This document shows, in pieces, positions 17,096 to 25,904 of a stretch of DNA of 64,000 nucleotides; within the stretch, counting starts at the first letter, position 1; every line of letters starts with the position of its first letter. Source of the stretch: Acinetobacter bereziniae LMG 1003 = CIP 70.12 (GTDB lineage: Bacteria > Pseudomonadota > Gammaproteobacteria > Pseudomonadales > Moraxellaceae); assembly GCF_000368925.1 (NCBI RefSeq), contig NZ_KB849755.1, forward strand, positions 1,682,318-1,746,317, written 5' to 3'. A model generated the notes under the pieces. The model was not told the origin of the DNA. It worked only from the letters and a program-made list of their open reading frames with translations, and made no database searches. The position numbers were made by a program, and so were the translations under genes.

Positions 17096-17971
17096 ATGAA
17101 TGCATATGTACAACACCAAGTTGATCCTGTAGTCCGAACTAATCTAGATTTTAGATTAAATGAAGTTCCACGTTTTTGGTTCGACAACGACCCTTTCCGA
17201 ACACGTATGTTTGATGCACTTAGCCTGACTTTTCCTGTCGGTGAACGCTATTTCATCCAAAGTGTACGAGCACTTCGCGATAAAATCACCGATCCAGATT
17301 TACAACAACGCGTAACAGATTTCATTAAGCAAGAAGCACAACACGGTCTAGCCCATGACAAAATGAATCAGGAAATGCAACGCCAAGGTATGCCTGTAGA
17401 TCAGTTTGTTCAGTTTATGGGTGAACATTTTGAGTACATCCTCAAACATCGCTCTAAGCAATACAACATTGCCATGACGGCTGCAGCAGAACACCTCACC
17501 GCACTTATGGCAGAAACTTTTTATAGTCATAAAGAAACTTTAGCTGATGTACATCCCTTTGTACGCGCACTCTTTGCTTGGCACTCAATTGAAGAAATGG
17601 AGCATCGTGATGTGGCTTTTGATGTGATGAAAGAAGTGGGCGAAGTGTCAGAGAATCTGCGTAAATTCGCGCTGGCTTTTGTAACACTACAAATGTTTGG
17701 TTTCACTTTTTATCGTGCCAATGTGATGTTAAAACATGACGGCTTTAGTCGCTTACAACGCGCCAAATTTGCGCTCAAAGGTATTCCTTGGTTCTTTGGT
17801 AAGTCTGGAAAATTATCTGCCATGCGTCAGCAATACCTAGATTGGTTTAAAGCCGATTTTCATCCGAGTCAGCACCCTGTGATCCGACAATATCAAGTCT
17901 GGGTAGATACTTTGGCTGAAACCAATGATCCAATTGAAGCGGGTGAAGCCTTTTGGCAAGCAGCCCAATAA
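17096..17971 (+). CDS. PF10118 predicted metal-dependent hydrolase, copy 2
   Basis: Paralogue of the preceding gene, also exactly 291 residues if started at the ATG at 17096 (MNAYVQHQVDPVV). The open frame extends upstream to 17000 inside copy 1, but that start would add 32 unrelated residues and is rejected. All candidate metal ligands are conserved: Glu50, QEAQHG, EHLTALMAE and EEMEHR. The copies differ most at 101-120 and 221-230, where substrate specificity may have diverged. A 49-base gap after copy 1 and a strong terminator after copy 2 suggest a two-gene transcript. Confidence 0.86.
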   Translation: MNAYVQHQVDPVVRTNLDFRLNEVPRFWFDNDPFRTRMFDALSLTFPVGERYFIQSVRALRDKITDPDLQQRVTDFIKQEAQHGLAHDKMNQEMQRQGMPVDQFVQFMGEHFEYILKHRSKQYNIAMTAAAEHLTALMAETFYSHKETLADVHPFVRALFAWHSIEEMEHRDVAFDVMKEVGEVSENLRKFALAFVTLQMFGFTFYRANVMLKHDGFSRLQRAKFALKGIPWFFGKSGKLSAMRQQYLDWFKADFHPSQHPVIRQYQVWVDTLAETNDPIEAGEAFWQAAQ

Positions 17972-18015
17972 GACATTGAAATAATTACCCCCCTAGCTGA
18001 TCAATTTCTTTTTCG

Positions 18016-18059
18016 GCAACATAAGATTTTATCCAAACCCTTCTTATGTTGCTTTTTTT
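18016..18059 (+). terminator. terminator after the tandem hydrolase genes
   Basis: The 11-bp stem GCAACATAAGA (18016-18026) pairs with TCTTATGTTGC (18042-18052), followed by seven T. It lies 44 bases past the stop of copy 2. Confidence 0.88.
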
Positions 18060-18102
18060 GTCCTAAATGCTCAATCCAATATTTTAATTCCGAAACGAAG
18101 TC

Positions 18103-19098
18103 TTACCACTTTGCATAATGCTGTTCAAGCAAACCATATTCTTGATTAAGCTGAATGGTTTCACCTGTTTCTGATTCGATGCTACCACTGATCCGTGATT
18201 GCCATTGGCTAAATTGACTCCCCACCAAACGTAGGTTTAAATTCTCAAATCTACGCCAACCCGTTTCTATGTGAAGATTGAGTTTCTGATCTAGGGAACG
18301 TACTGACCATACATTGGTATCCATTTTTTCAAACAATACATCCGCAACTGCATAGAGTATACCATTGACCCAAAGGCAGTTTTCATTACCAAAACTTTCA
18401 TTTACACCTGATGCAAGGTTTAAACCAATACGTTGACCTTGCTGATCCCAAAAATTACAAGAAAGCCAAAACCAAGCCGTTTCAGGTCTTAAAAAGCCAC
18501 AGGTATCATCTAAAGAAGCCAGTGATTGATCATTGAAATGAATCAATTCTTTATGCTTATCAACAAAAAAACCCTCCACAGCCAATGTTGTTTTCTTTTG
18601 AGTATAGGTCCAACCATTGATGCCATTAGGACTACATAGGCTTAAAGGTTCAGTACCAGCACAAAATATTCGTGCTTTTAACTGCTCCTCACCATGACGG
18701 GTTACACGAATATAACGCACCCCATTGGCATGTTGCATTTCGAATTCAAACGGCGACTTACTAAAATGGCTTTGGCTATATAGAGGTTGTTCATCAAGTG
18801 AAGTACCACGTCCTAAAATGGTATTGGCATTCCACTCTAAAACCTCTTGATTGGTATGATCATATATATAGATGAAACCGTGTCCAGCCCAACCAATATC
18901 TGCTATTGCAATCCCAATTGAATATTGTTCGTGCTGAATACCACAAAATTTAAACTTTTTATATTTTAAATGCTTGCGCCAGCCTGTTAATGTTTTTCCA
19001 TAGGGTGTTTTATAGACATAATCATGAACATTAATTTTGCTGGGCACTTCTTTAAAGCGTCCATAACGTGGCTGACCGTTGCTTTGTATTAAATCCAT
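18103..19098 (-). CDS. DUF2804 family protein
   Basis: A 331-residue protein of the DUF2804 family, with the family-typical opening (QSNGQPRYGRF), KKFKFCGIQHEQYSIGIAIAD and a beta-rich body containing RPETAWFWLSC and GINLASG-like (GLNLASGVNES) segments. Related folds include lipocalin-like/hydroxyneurosporene-synthase-like beta barrels, which suggests a hydrophobic ligand, but no activity is known. No signal peptide is seen. The start is the ATG at 19098 with GGGA upstream; a TTG at 19110 is in frame. The surrounding genes concern lipid and acyl-CoA metabolism. Confidence 0.8.
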   Translation of the reverse strand: MDLIQSNGQPRYGRFKEVPSKINVHDYVYKTPYGKTLTGWRKHLKYKKFKFCGIQHEQYSIGIAIADIGWAGHGFIYIYDHTNQEVLEWNANTILGRGTSLDEQPLYSQSHFSKSPFEFEMQHANGVRYIRVTRHGEEQLKARIFCAGTEPLSLCSPNGINGWTYTQKKTTLAVEGFFVDKHKELIHFNDQSLASLDDTCGFLRPETAWFWLSCNFWDQQGQRIGLNLASGVNESFGNENCLWVNGILYAVADVLFEKMDTNVWSVRSLDQKLNLHIETGWRRFENLNLRLVGSQFSQWQSRISGSIESETGETIQLNQEYGLLEQHYAKW

Positions 19099-19276
19099 GT
19101 GAATTCCCAATCCTTTTTTATAAGGGAAATATTAGACTTTAGTCGATATTTTGATTATTGCTATTTTTCCACATATAGCAATCTGATTGATCGCAAATCG
19201 TAAAAATGGTTTCACGCATTATATTGAAGAAAAGTGTCACAAATGTATAGTATTTAATCAAAATAAGATAATAAAA

Positions 19277-19298
19277 AAATAGGGCAATTGCCCTATTT
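19277..19298 (-). terminator. palindromic terminator of the beta-oxidation operon
   Basis: AAATAGGGCAATTGCCCTATTT is a perfect 22-base palindrome (written here only as its arms AAATAGGGCAA and TTGCCCTATTT) flanked by A/T runs. It lies 18 bases past the stop of the multifunctional beta-oxidation gene and works on the minus strand. Confidence 0.82.
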
Positions 19299-19316
19299 TT
19301 CAATGAGATCAATTGA

Positions 19317-21449
19317 TCAGATAATTTTCCCTACTGGAATCTGGTCTATCAATTTCTGTGGTGCTTTAAAACGCTCACCATACTTTGCTTCTAATGCGTT
19401 TGCGCGAGCCAATGCTTTTTCCAGACCATATTGGTTGAGGAATTGGATCGCACCTCCTGTCCACGGCGCAAAACCTATTCCAAAAATCGAACCAATATTG
19501 GCATCAATTACAGATTCCAAAACATTTTCTTCATAGCAACGTAAAGTGTCCAATGCCTGAACAAACAGGAAGCGATCTATCATTTCTTGCTCAGAAATAA
19601 CTACATCTTTCTTCCAGTGGCTTAGACCCTCCCATAAATGCTTCTTCCCACCTTCTGGGTATTCATAAAAACCTGCACCTGCTGCTTTACCCTTACGCTC
19701 AAAGGTATGAATCATGGTTTCAATCACATCATCTGCACCTGAAAGTGGTAAATCTTTACCTTCTGCTTGCAGTGCTTTACGGGTTTCTTTCGTCACATGT
19801 TCAGAAAGCGTTAATGCAACTTCATCCTGAATGGCAAGTGGACCCACTGGCATACCTGCTTTCAATGCAGCCATTTCAATGCGTGCTGGATGGACACCTT
19901 CATGCAATAGACGTAAACCCTCTTGTACAAATGTGCCAAAGACACGACTGGTAAAGAAACCACGACTATCATTGACAACAATAGGCGTTTTACCAATTTG
20001 CTGCACATAGTCATAGGCTTTTGCTAAAGTTTCAGCAGAAGTATTCTTACCTTTGATGATTTCCACCAATTGCATTTTATCGACTGGGCTGAAGAAATGC
20101 AGACCGATAAAATGAGTATCATCTTTAGAAGCTTTGGCTAAACCCGTAATCGGTAATGTTGAAGTATTTGAAGCCATCACACCACCGTCAACCAAGAACT
20201 GTTCAGCTTCTTGAGTCACTTTGGCTTTCAAATCTTGATTTTCAAAAACAGCTTCGATAATCAAATCACAGCCTTTTAAATCTTCTGCAGAAGCAGTTGC
20301 TGTAATCAAACTTAAAACTTGATCACGTTTTTCAGCCGTCATACGCCCCTGTGAGACACGCTTATCCAAAAGTTTTTGGCTATATGCTTTGCCTTTTTCA
20401 GCATTTTCAACAGATACATCTTTCAGAACAACTTGTATTCCTTTGATCGCTGTTGAATAGGCAATACCTGCACCCATCATGCCTGCACCTAACACACCAA
20501 CTTTGGTCGCCTGCCATTTTGCAATATCTTTAGGGCGACTTGCGCCAGCTTTGATTGCATTTAAACCATGCCAGAATGTACCGATCATATTTTTCGCCAC
20601 TTGCCCTGTTGCAAGGTAAGTGAAATAACGATTTTCAATACGGAAAGCTGTATCTACATCAACTTGTGCCCCTTCTACTGCGGCAGCCATGATTGCTTCT
20701 GGTGCAGGGTAGCATCCTTTGGTTTTGTCTCTTAACATTGCAGGTGCAATAGCAAGAATTTGGGCAACAGCCGGTGTTTTTGGATCTCCCCCAGGAATCT
20801 TATAGCCTTTTACATCATAAGGCTGTTGTGATTTCGGATTCGCCTTAATCCAAGCAATGGCTTTGTCGAGCATGTCTTGCTCATTCTCAGCAAGCTCATT
20901 GACTAAACCGAGAGATTTTGCTTTATCCACCCCAAATTGCTTACCTTCCATCAGAAATGGAAAAGCGTTTTGCAATCCGAGTAGTCGTACCATCCGTACG
21001 ACACCACCACCGCCAGGTAATAAGCCAAGCGTCACCTCAGGCAGACCTAATTTGATTTTAGGATCGTTTAGAGCAATACGATAATGACAACTTAACGCAA
21101 TTTCCCAACCACCACCTAAAGCAGTTCCGTTAATCGCAGCAACGACAGGTACTCCCAAAGTATCAATTGCACGTAGATCATCTTTGAGTTTTGCAGTCAT
21201 GTTAAAGAATTCAGTCGCATGCTCTGGTGTTGCTTCAATGAGTTCATCCAGATCACCGCCAGCAAAGAATGTCTTTTTTGCAGAACGATAAATCACACCT
21301 TTGAGGTCAGTTTCAGATTTAAGTTTTGAAACAACATTTTCTAAAGCCACACGGAAATCAGCATTCATGGTGTTGGCAGATTGGTTTGGAGAATCCATTG
21401 TTAGAATGACAATACCATCTGCATTTTTTTCATATTGAATTGCGCTCAT
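19317..21449 (-). CDS. multifunctional fatty-acid oxidation protein (enoyl-CoA hydratase / 3-hydroxyacyl-CoA dehydrogenase)
   Basis: Alpha subunit-type beta-oxidation enzyme of 710 residues. The N-terminal crotonase domain (about 1-190) has both catalytic glutamates in LGGGWEIALS and GLPEVTLGLLPGGGG. The central Rossmann domain (about 313-490) starts VGVLGAGMMGAGIAY and holds HFFSPVDKMQLVEI with the catalytic His. A C-terminal 3-hydroxyacyl-CoA dehydrogenase domain follows. It hydrates enoyl-CoA and oxidises the 3-hydroxyacyl-CoA with NAD+. The thiolase gene precedes it by 11 bases, the fadI-fadJ order rather than the fadB-fadA order. The chain-length range and FadB/FadJ identity cannot be decided here. 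Confidence 0.92.
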   Translation of the reverse strand: MSAIQYEKNADGIVILTMDSPNQSANTMNADFRVALENVVSKLKSETDLKGVIYRSAKKTFFAGGDLDELIEATPEHATEFFNMTAKLKDDLRAIDTLGVPVVAAINGTALGGGWEIALSCHYRIALNDPKIKLGLPEVTLGLLPGGGGVVRMVRLLGLQNAFPFLMEGKQFGVDKAKSLGLVNELAENEQDMLDKAIAWIKANPKSQQPYDVKGYKIPGGDPKTPAVAQILAIAPAMLRDKTKGCYPAPEAIMAAAVEGAQVDVDTAFRIENRYFTYLATGQVAKNMIGTFWHGLNAIKAGASRPKDIAKWQATKVGVLGAGMMGAGIAYSTAIKGIQVVLKDVSVENAEKGKAYSQKLLDKRVSQGRMTAEKRDQVLSLITATASAEDLKGCDLIIEAVFENQDLKAKVTQEAEQFLVDGGVMASNTSTLPITGLAKASKDDTHFIGLHFFSPVDKMQLVEIIKGKNTSAETLAKAYDYVQQIGKTPIVVNDSRGFFTSRVFGTFVQEGLRLLHEGVHPARIEMAALKAGMPVGPLAIQDEVALTLSEHVTKETRKALQAEGKDLPLSGADDVIETMIHTFERKGKAAGAGFYEYPEGGKKHLWEGLSHWKKDVVISEQEMIDRFLFVQALDTLRCYEENVLESVIDANIGSIFGIGFAPWTGGAIQFLNQYGLEKALARANALEAKYGERFKAPQKLIDQIPVGKII

Positions 21450-21460
21450 TATTCTTCTCC

Positions 21461-22666
21461 TTAAACCAACTCAATAATGGTCGCAATACCCATGCCACCA
21501 CCCACACACAAGGTTGCTAAACCACGCTTTTTCCCTTGACGTTCTAATTCATCCAACAATGTACCTAAAATCATTGCACCTGTTGCGCCCAAAGGATGCC
21601 CCATGGCGATTGCACCGCCATTGACATTGACTTTTTCAGCAGGAACATTAAGTTCAGACATAAAGCGCATCACAACCGATGCAAAAGCTTCATTCACTTC
21701 AAATAGATCAATATCATCAATGGTCAGACCCGCTTTTGCCAATGCCTTACGCGCAGCAGGTGCTGGACCAGTCAGCATAATGGTAGGATCTGTTCCAACT
21801 AAAGCAGTCGCCAACACTTTGGCACGAGGTTTTAAACCTTGTTCTTTTACTGCTTTTTCAGATGCCAATAACACCACAGACGCACCATCCACAATTCCTG
21901 ATGAATTTCCTGCATGATGTACATGGTTAATTTTCTGTGCTTCTGGATATTGCTGTAAAGCAATCGCATCAAAGCCCATGCTACCCATCATTTCAAAACT
22001 TGGATTCAGCTTTGCCAAGCCTTCTGCTGTAGTGAGTGGCTTAATAAATTCATCTTTTTCAAGAATCGTCACCCCTGCTTTGTCTTTTACCGCCACAACA
22101 GATTGATCAAAATAACCTGCTGCTTGCGCCGCCGCTGCTTTACGTTGCGAATTCGCGGCAAACTCATCGACATCCGAACGGCTATAACCATCTAGTGTTG
22201 CAATTAAATCAGCGCCAATCCCTTGAGGAACAAAATGTGATTTTAAATTGGTCTCAGGATCAAGCGCCCAAGATCCACCATCTGAGCCCATTGGAATACG
22301 AGACATCGACTCTACGCCACCCGCAACCACAACATCTTCCCAACCAGAACGGACTTTTTGAGCAGCCATATTCACTGCTTCCAAACCTGATGCACAGAAG
22401 CGGTTGATTTGTACACCTGCAACATCATTGTCCCAACCTGCTGCAATCGCAGCAGTTTTTGCGATATCACCACCTTGATCTGCAATTGGCGTCACACAAC
22501 CCAATACGATGTCATCAACTTTGGAAGTATCCAATTGGTGGCGATCTTTCAATTCATTGAGTAATGTTGTTAATAAAGTGATTGGCTTCACTTCATAGAG
22601 TGATCCATCTTTCTTTCCTTTTCCGCGTGGTGTGCGAATGGCATCAATGATGTAAGCCTCGCTCAT
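21461..22666 (-). CDS. acetyl-CoA C-acyltransferase (beta-oxidation thiolase)
   Basis: Thiolase of 401 residues that cleaves 3-oxoacyl-CoA to acetyl-CoA and a shortened acyl-CoA. The nucleophilic Cys is in NRFCASGLEAV, the catalytic His in GGAIAMGHPLGATGA and the second Cys in LCVGGGMG. It is the first gene of a two-gene operon with the multifunctional hydratase/dehydrogenase. About 200 bases upstream separate it from an unknown gene on the same strand. A FadA/FadI role is inferred from the partner; a biosynthetic thiolase is less likely. Confidence 0.92.
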   Translation of the reverse strand: MSEAYIIDAIRTPRGKGKKDGSLYEVKPITLLTTLLNELKDRHQLDTSKVDDIVLGCVTPIADQGGDIAKTAAIAAGWDNDVAGVQINRFCASGLEAVNMAAQKVRSGWEDVVVAGGVESMSRIPMGSDGGSWALDPETNLKSHFVPQGIGADLIATLDGYSRSDVDEFAANSQRKAAAAQAAGYFDQSVVAVKDKAGVTILEKDEFIKPLTTAEGLAKLNPSFEMMGSMGFDAIALQQYPEAQKINHVHHAGNSSGIVDGASVVLLASEKAVKEQGLKPRAKVLATALVGTDPTIMLTGPAPAARKALAKAGLTIDDIDLFEVNEAFASVVMRFMSELNVPAEKVNVNGGAIAMGHPLGATGAMILGTLLDELERQGKKRGLATLCVGGGMGIATIIELV

Positions 22667-22874
22667 AGCTGTTCCTTCTTATGACTTCTAGATTGTTATG
22701 TGCTTCGAGTGTACTTTATAAAGTCGAGAGATCAATGACGAGAACGGAATAGTCGCTTGATATTTTTTGTCAATTGAAAAAAGCTGCAAATTAAAGAGAT
22801 TTAAATGCCCATATATCAGCACAAAACATTGCTCATTACCTACTAAAACTCATATCAGCATTAAAATCATGTTG

Positions 22875-23369
22875 CTAAACAAAATCGATATCGAGAATAT
22901 CACTGAATTCTCTTTTCCCTGTCTGGGCTAAATCAGTTTCATTCCTTGGATAGCTGATGGGTTGATCTTCACTTAAATCTGAATGTAATGTCCCTATTTT
23001 TAAATAGTCTATTTCCGCAAATTGAGGAAATTCATGTTCAACAGCTTCTAATCGTTGAATACATGCAATCGCTTCAGCTTGTGTGAGCGTAATTACTTTT
23101 AAAGCCCTTACAATTTGCCCAAAACCCTCAATATATTCACTAATTTCAAAAACAATTTCCCCATTTCGGAAATTACCATCCACAGCAATGATACGGAGAT
23201 CATCAGCTAAAGATGACTCACGACAAGCTTGATCATGCCAAGGATCATGATCTTTGCGGTATGTCATATACTGTATTCTAGCCTTTTCGGCATCTTCTAA
23301 AGTGGTAAAAATACCTAAAATAATGTCAATAAAACGATAAGCTGAGATTGTTCTCATCAACATCCACAT
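22875..23369 (-). CDS. hypothetical protein
   Basis: Not recognised. A 164-residue soluble, acidic protein without signal peptide or membrane segment. The N-terminal part (about 5-50: RTISAYRFIDIILGIFTTLEDAE) looks like a small alpha/beta unit, followed by a beta-rich stretch (about 60-95) and a charged C-terminus. Three ATG codons lie close together at the start (23369, 23363, 23357), and the last, MRTISAY, has the better spacing to a TGGA element. The frame is long and the codon use ordinary, so it is probably a real gene. Confidence 0.6.
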   Translation of the reverse strand: MWMLMRTISAYRFIDIILGIFTTLEDAEKARIQYMTYRKDHDPWHDQACRESSLADDLRIIAVDGNFRNGEIVFEISEYIEGFGQIVRALKVITLTQAEAIACIQRLEAVEHEFPQFAEIDYLKIGTLHSDLSEDQPISYPRNETDLAQTGKREFSDILDIDFV

Positions 23370-23451
23370 ACTGTTCTACACCAAATCTTGAGTCCTAAAT
23401 ATTTAATCAAGAATCATCAGTAAACAAATTAACATTCATACTGTATTCATT

Positions 23452-23976
23452 TTAAATGGATAAAACATCCAATGTCATCGCACAACGGCTTTCTCGAAGA
23501 AAACCGCATTCAACCTCATGTTGAATTTTTTTTTGGAGATAATCTGGTAAATGATCATCATCCAGCTTTTGAAAACCTAACTTCTCATAAAATGGGCGAT
23601 TCCAAATCACATCATTAAATGTCGTTAATGTCAGATTTGAAAAATCATGCTTCCGAGCAAAATCGATAATGTATTCTAGTAATTGCCGTCCAATTCCTTG
23701 CTTTTGCAATGTCCCATCCACATCCAATTCAATAATATATAAATCTTGGTTTTGTTTTTCGGCATATAAAAATCCAGTGGCTTGATTATCAAGATTTACC
23801 GAAACAAAGCCATACGCTTTTGAAATCAACTGCATGTGGTCATCTACAGATAAAATTGAGCTGTCTGCTAACCAAGCAAGTGCAGGAATATTCAAAAAAG
23901 CTTGGGTTGCCGATTTTTCAATTTCAATTAAGCGTGGAATATCTAAAGTTTCAATTGTTCTAATTAAACATGTCAT
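23452..23976 (-). CDS. GNAT-family N-acetyltransferase
   Basis: A 174-residue acetyl-CoA-dependent acyltransferase. The acetyl-CoA pyrophosphate loop is QKQGIGRQLLEYIIDFA, and the C-terminal WNRPFYEKLGF completes the GNAT fold. The substrate cannot be predicted; many relatives acetylate amines, amino acids or protein N-termini. A second GNAT gene lies 92 bases upstream on the same strand. The two are not close paralogues, so this is probably not a recent duplication. Confidence 0.88.
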   Translation of the reverse strand: MTCLIRTIETLDIPRLIEIEKSATQAFLNIPALAWLADSSILSVDDHMQLISKAYGFVSVNLDNQATGFLYAEKQNQDLYIIELDVDGTLQKQGIGRQLLEYIIDFARKHDFSNLTLTTFNDVIWNRPFYEKLGFQKLDDDHLPDYLQKKIQHEVECGFLRESRCAMTLDVLSI

Positions 23977-24068
23977 TTATTGATCTAGCCATACATTTAG
24001 CGTTAAGTATGATCAAACTCCCCACTTAAAAAGTTTGAAATTGACATACATCTCCGCTTTACAGAATA

Positions 24069-24542
24069 TCATGCAATGAGCGATGTAACAGACAAGTCTA
24101 AATGATAGAACTGATTAAATTCGGTGGCTTGATAGCTTGAGAAAGCATCACCTTTGATAAATCCAAACTTTTTATACAAATGAATTGCTGGATCAAAAGA
24201 GGGATGTGTTCCTGTTTCAAGACTCAATTTTTGATATTTTCTAAACTGCGCAATATGCAAAAGATGTTTTAAAACTGTAGTCGCTGCGCCTTTACCTAAA
24301 TGTTGAGGATGAGTCCGCATGGATTTGATTTCGGCATGAATTGGCGAGAGTTCTTGAATAGCGCCACATGCCAAAAGCTCATCTTGATCCCAAAGGGTAT
24401 AAAAACTGATCTGTGGCTGTTGTAATGCGGAAAGGTCTAAAGCAAAACTATGTTCAATTGGTGAGTTCTCATGCATGCCTGCTAAATGAATGCGAAGCAA
24501 GTTTTGTACTTGTATCTCATCAAACTGCCCGAGCTTAATCAT
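24069..24542 (-). CDS. GNAT-family N-acetyltransferase
   Basis: A 157-residue acetyltransferase with the acetyl-CoA motif MRTHPQHLGKGAATTVLKHL (about 93-112) and the C-terminal LYKKFGFIKGDAFSSY. It resembles the small stand-alone GNAT enzymes of the PaiA/YjaB-like group. The substrate is unknown. The same-strand neighbour is another GNAT gene. A terminator of the next upstream operon separates it from the AraC-type gene, so it has its own promoter in about 24543-24610. Confidence 0.87.
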   Translation of the reverse strand: MIKLGQFDEIQVQNLLRIHLAGMHENSPIEHSFALDLSALQQPQISFYTLWDQDELLACGAIQELSPIHAEIKSMRTHPQHLGKGAATTVLKHLLHIAQFRKYQKLSLETGTHPSFDPAIHLYKKFGFIKGDAFSSYQATEFNQFYHLDLSVTSLIA

Positions 24543-24613
24543 CTTTTTAATGCCCTATCGTTTAAACCCATTCCATCATATATCAGAAAAAACATCGACA
24601 AAATGCTTAGGCA

Positions 24614-24639
24614 TAAAAAAGCCCAAGTCAAACTTGGGC
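24614..24639 (-). terminator. terminator of the AraC-type gene at 24.7 kb
   Basis: The stem GCCCAAGT (24621-24628) pairs with ACTTGGGC (24632-24639) with a three-base loop. On the minus strand it is followed by six T. It lies about 45 bases past the AraC-type stop. Confidence 0.88.
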
Positions 24640-24682
24640 GGAGGATAATCAAAAAATAGTTTTTGATTTCATCATGTTGTCA

Positions 24683-25693
24683 TCAGTGATAACCATGTAA
24701 TTGGCGATAGAGCCCCGGCGTAACCCCAGTCCATTTTTTAAATGCACGGTGGAAGGTACTGGTTTCACTAAAACCAACTTGTTGAGCCACATCTTCAAGG
24801 GTTAAATCTGGATTTAATAACAAATGAATAGCAGCATCACGGCGTAATGCATCTTTAACACCTTGATAGCTTTTACCTTCAGCTGCTAAACGACGGCGCA
24901 AAGTTTGTGGGGATAAATACAACATGGATGCTACATCATTCAAGGTCGGCATTTCCTCGCCGATCTGACTCTTCAACACTTCACGGATACGTGATGTCAA
25001 CGAATTGGTGTTTTTAAATTTCACCAAAAGTTGTGCAGGTGCAGCTTTTAAAAACTCTTCTAAACTCGCCTCATCCTGACGAATCGGCAGGTCTAAATAG
25101 TCGGCAGCAAAGGTAATTTCCGTACGAGGCATGTCGAACTGCATGACAGGTGCAAAGAATAATGCATCATATTCATCTGCATGATTTGGGCGTGGGTAGC
25201 CAAAATGTACACGCTCCAGAGGAATACGACGCTCAATTAACCAAGATGCCAAACCATGCCAAATCATCAGCATACTTTCAGTAATGAAGTGGTCAGGGTC
25301 CATGGTTTTTGGAATCAAAGGCACCAAACGCGCTTCATGTTTATCTCGTTCAACTGCTACAGACCATTCATCACCAAATAATTTATAGAATTGTGAGGAT
25401 AGTTCTAAAGCATCACCCAGTGTTTTAGCATGGATGATCAATTGGCACATTATGGCAAAAGAGCCTAGACGACGTGGTTGAATATCAAATCCAACATGTT
25501 CATCTTGGGTAACCATCCACAACATTTTCACGAAGCGAGTATATTGCTCTGGTGAAATACGTGCTTTAGGCTGACGCAGTAATTCTGCTTCTATGCCAAC
25601 ATGTGAAAGTAAAGTATCAACGTCCATTCCTAAACGTTTTACACCGGTTAAGGCTGCATTCACAAAATGGATACTGATCGTATCACGACTCAT
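24683..25693 (-). CDS. AraC-family transcriptional regulator
   Basis: A 336-residue regulator. The N-terminal Arabinose_bd-type domain (about 10-200) includes LGSFAIMCQLIIHAKTLGDA, common in regulators of lipid and aromatic catabolism in Acinetobacter and Pseudomonas. The C-terminal AraC helix-turn-helix pair includes DVASMLYLSPQTLRRRLAAEG and VAQQVGFSETSTFHRAFKKW. The start at 25693 has a textbook AAGGA seven bases upstream; an in-frame ATG at 25729 would add 12 residues. It is divergent from the racemase-like gene over 211 bases and probably controls it (inference). It is a distant relative, not a copy, of the AraC-type gene at 15 kb. Confidence 0.9.
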   Translation of the reverse strand: MSRDTISIHFVNAALTGVKRLGMDVDTLLSHVGIEAELLRQPKARISPEQYTRFVKMLWMVTQDEHVGFDIQPRRLGSFAIMCQLIIHAKTLGDALELSSQFYKLFGDEWSVAVERDKHEARLVPLIPKTMDPDHFITESMLMIWHGLASWLIERRIPLERVHFGYPRPNHADEYDALFFAPVMQFDMPRTEITFAADYLDLPIRQDEASLEEFLKAAPAQLLVKFKNTNSLTSRIREVLKSQIGEEMPTLNDVASMLYLSPQTLRRRLAAEGKSYQGVKDALRRDAAIHLLLNPDLTLEDVAQQVGFSETSTFHRAFKKWTGVTPGLYRQLHGYH

Positions 25694-25904
25694 GGTAAAT
25701 CCTTCACTCTCTTTGATGTTCACTAACAATTGACCTAAATGACGCTAAAAAATGTTTTATTGGCGATTTACAACAGTGCAGATCACCTTTTTACATCATA
25801 AATTGCCGAAATGATCAAGGTAAATGGCTGAACATGACATTGTTTTGTTAATTTTATATTTCTATTATGGATGTAAAATCAACACTATATTGGTAAAAAC
25901 AATT

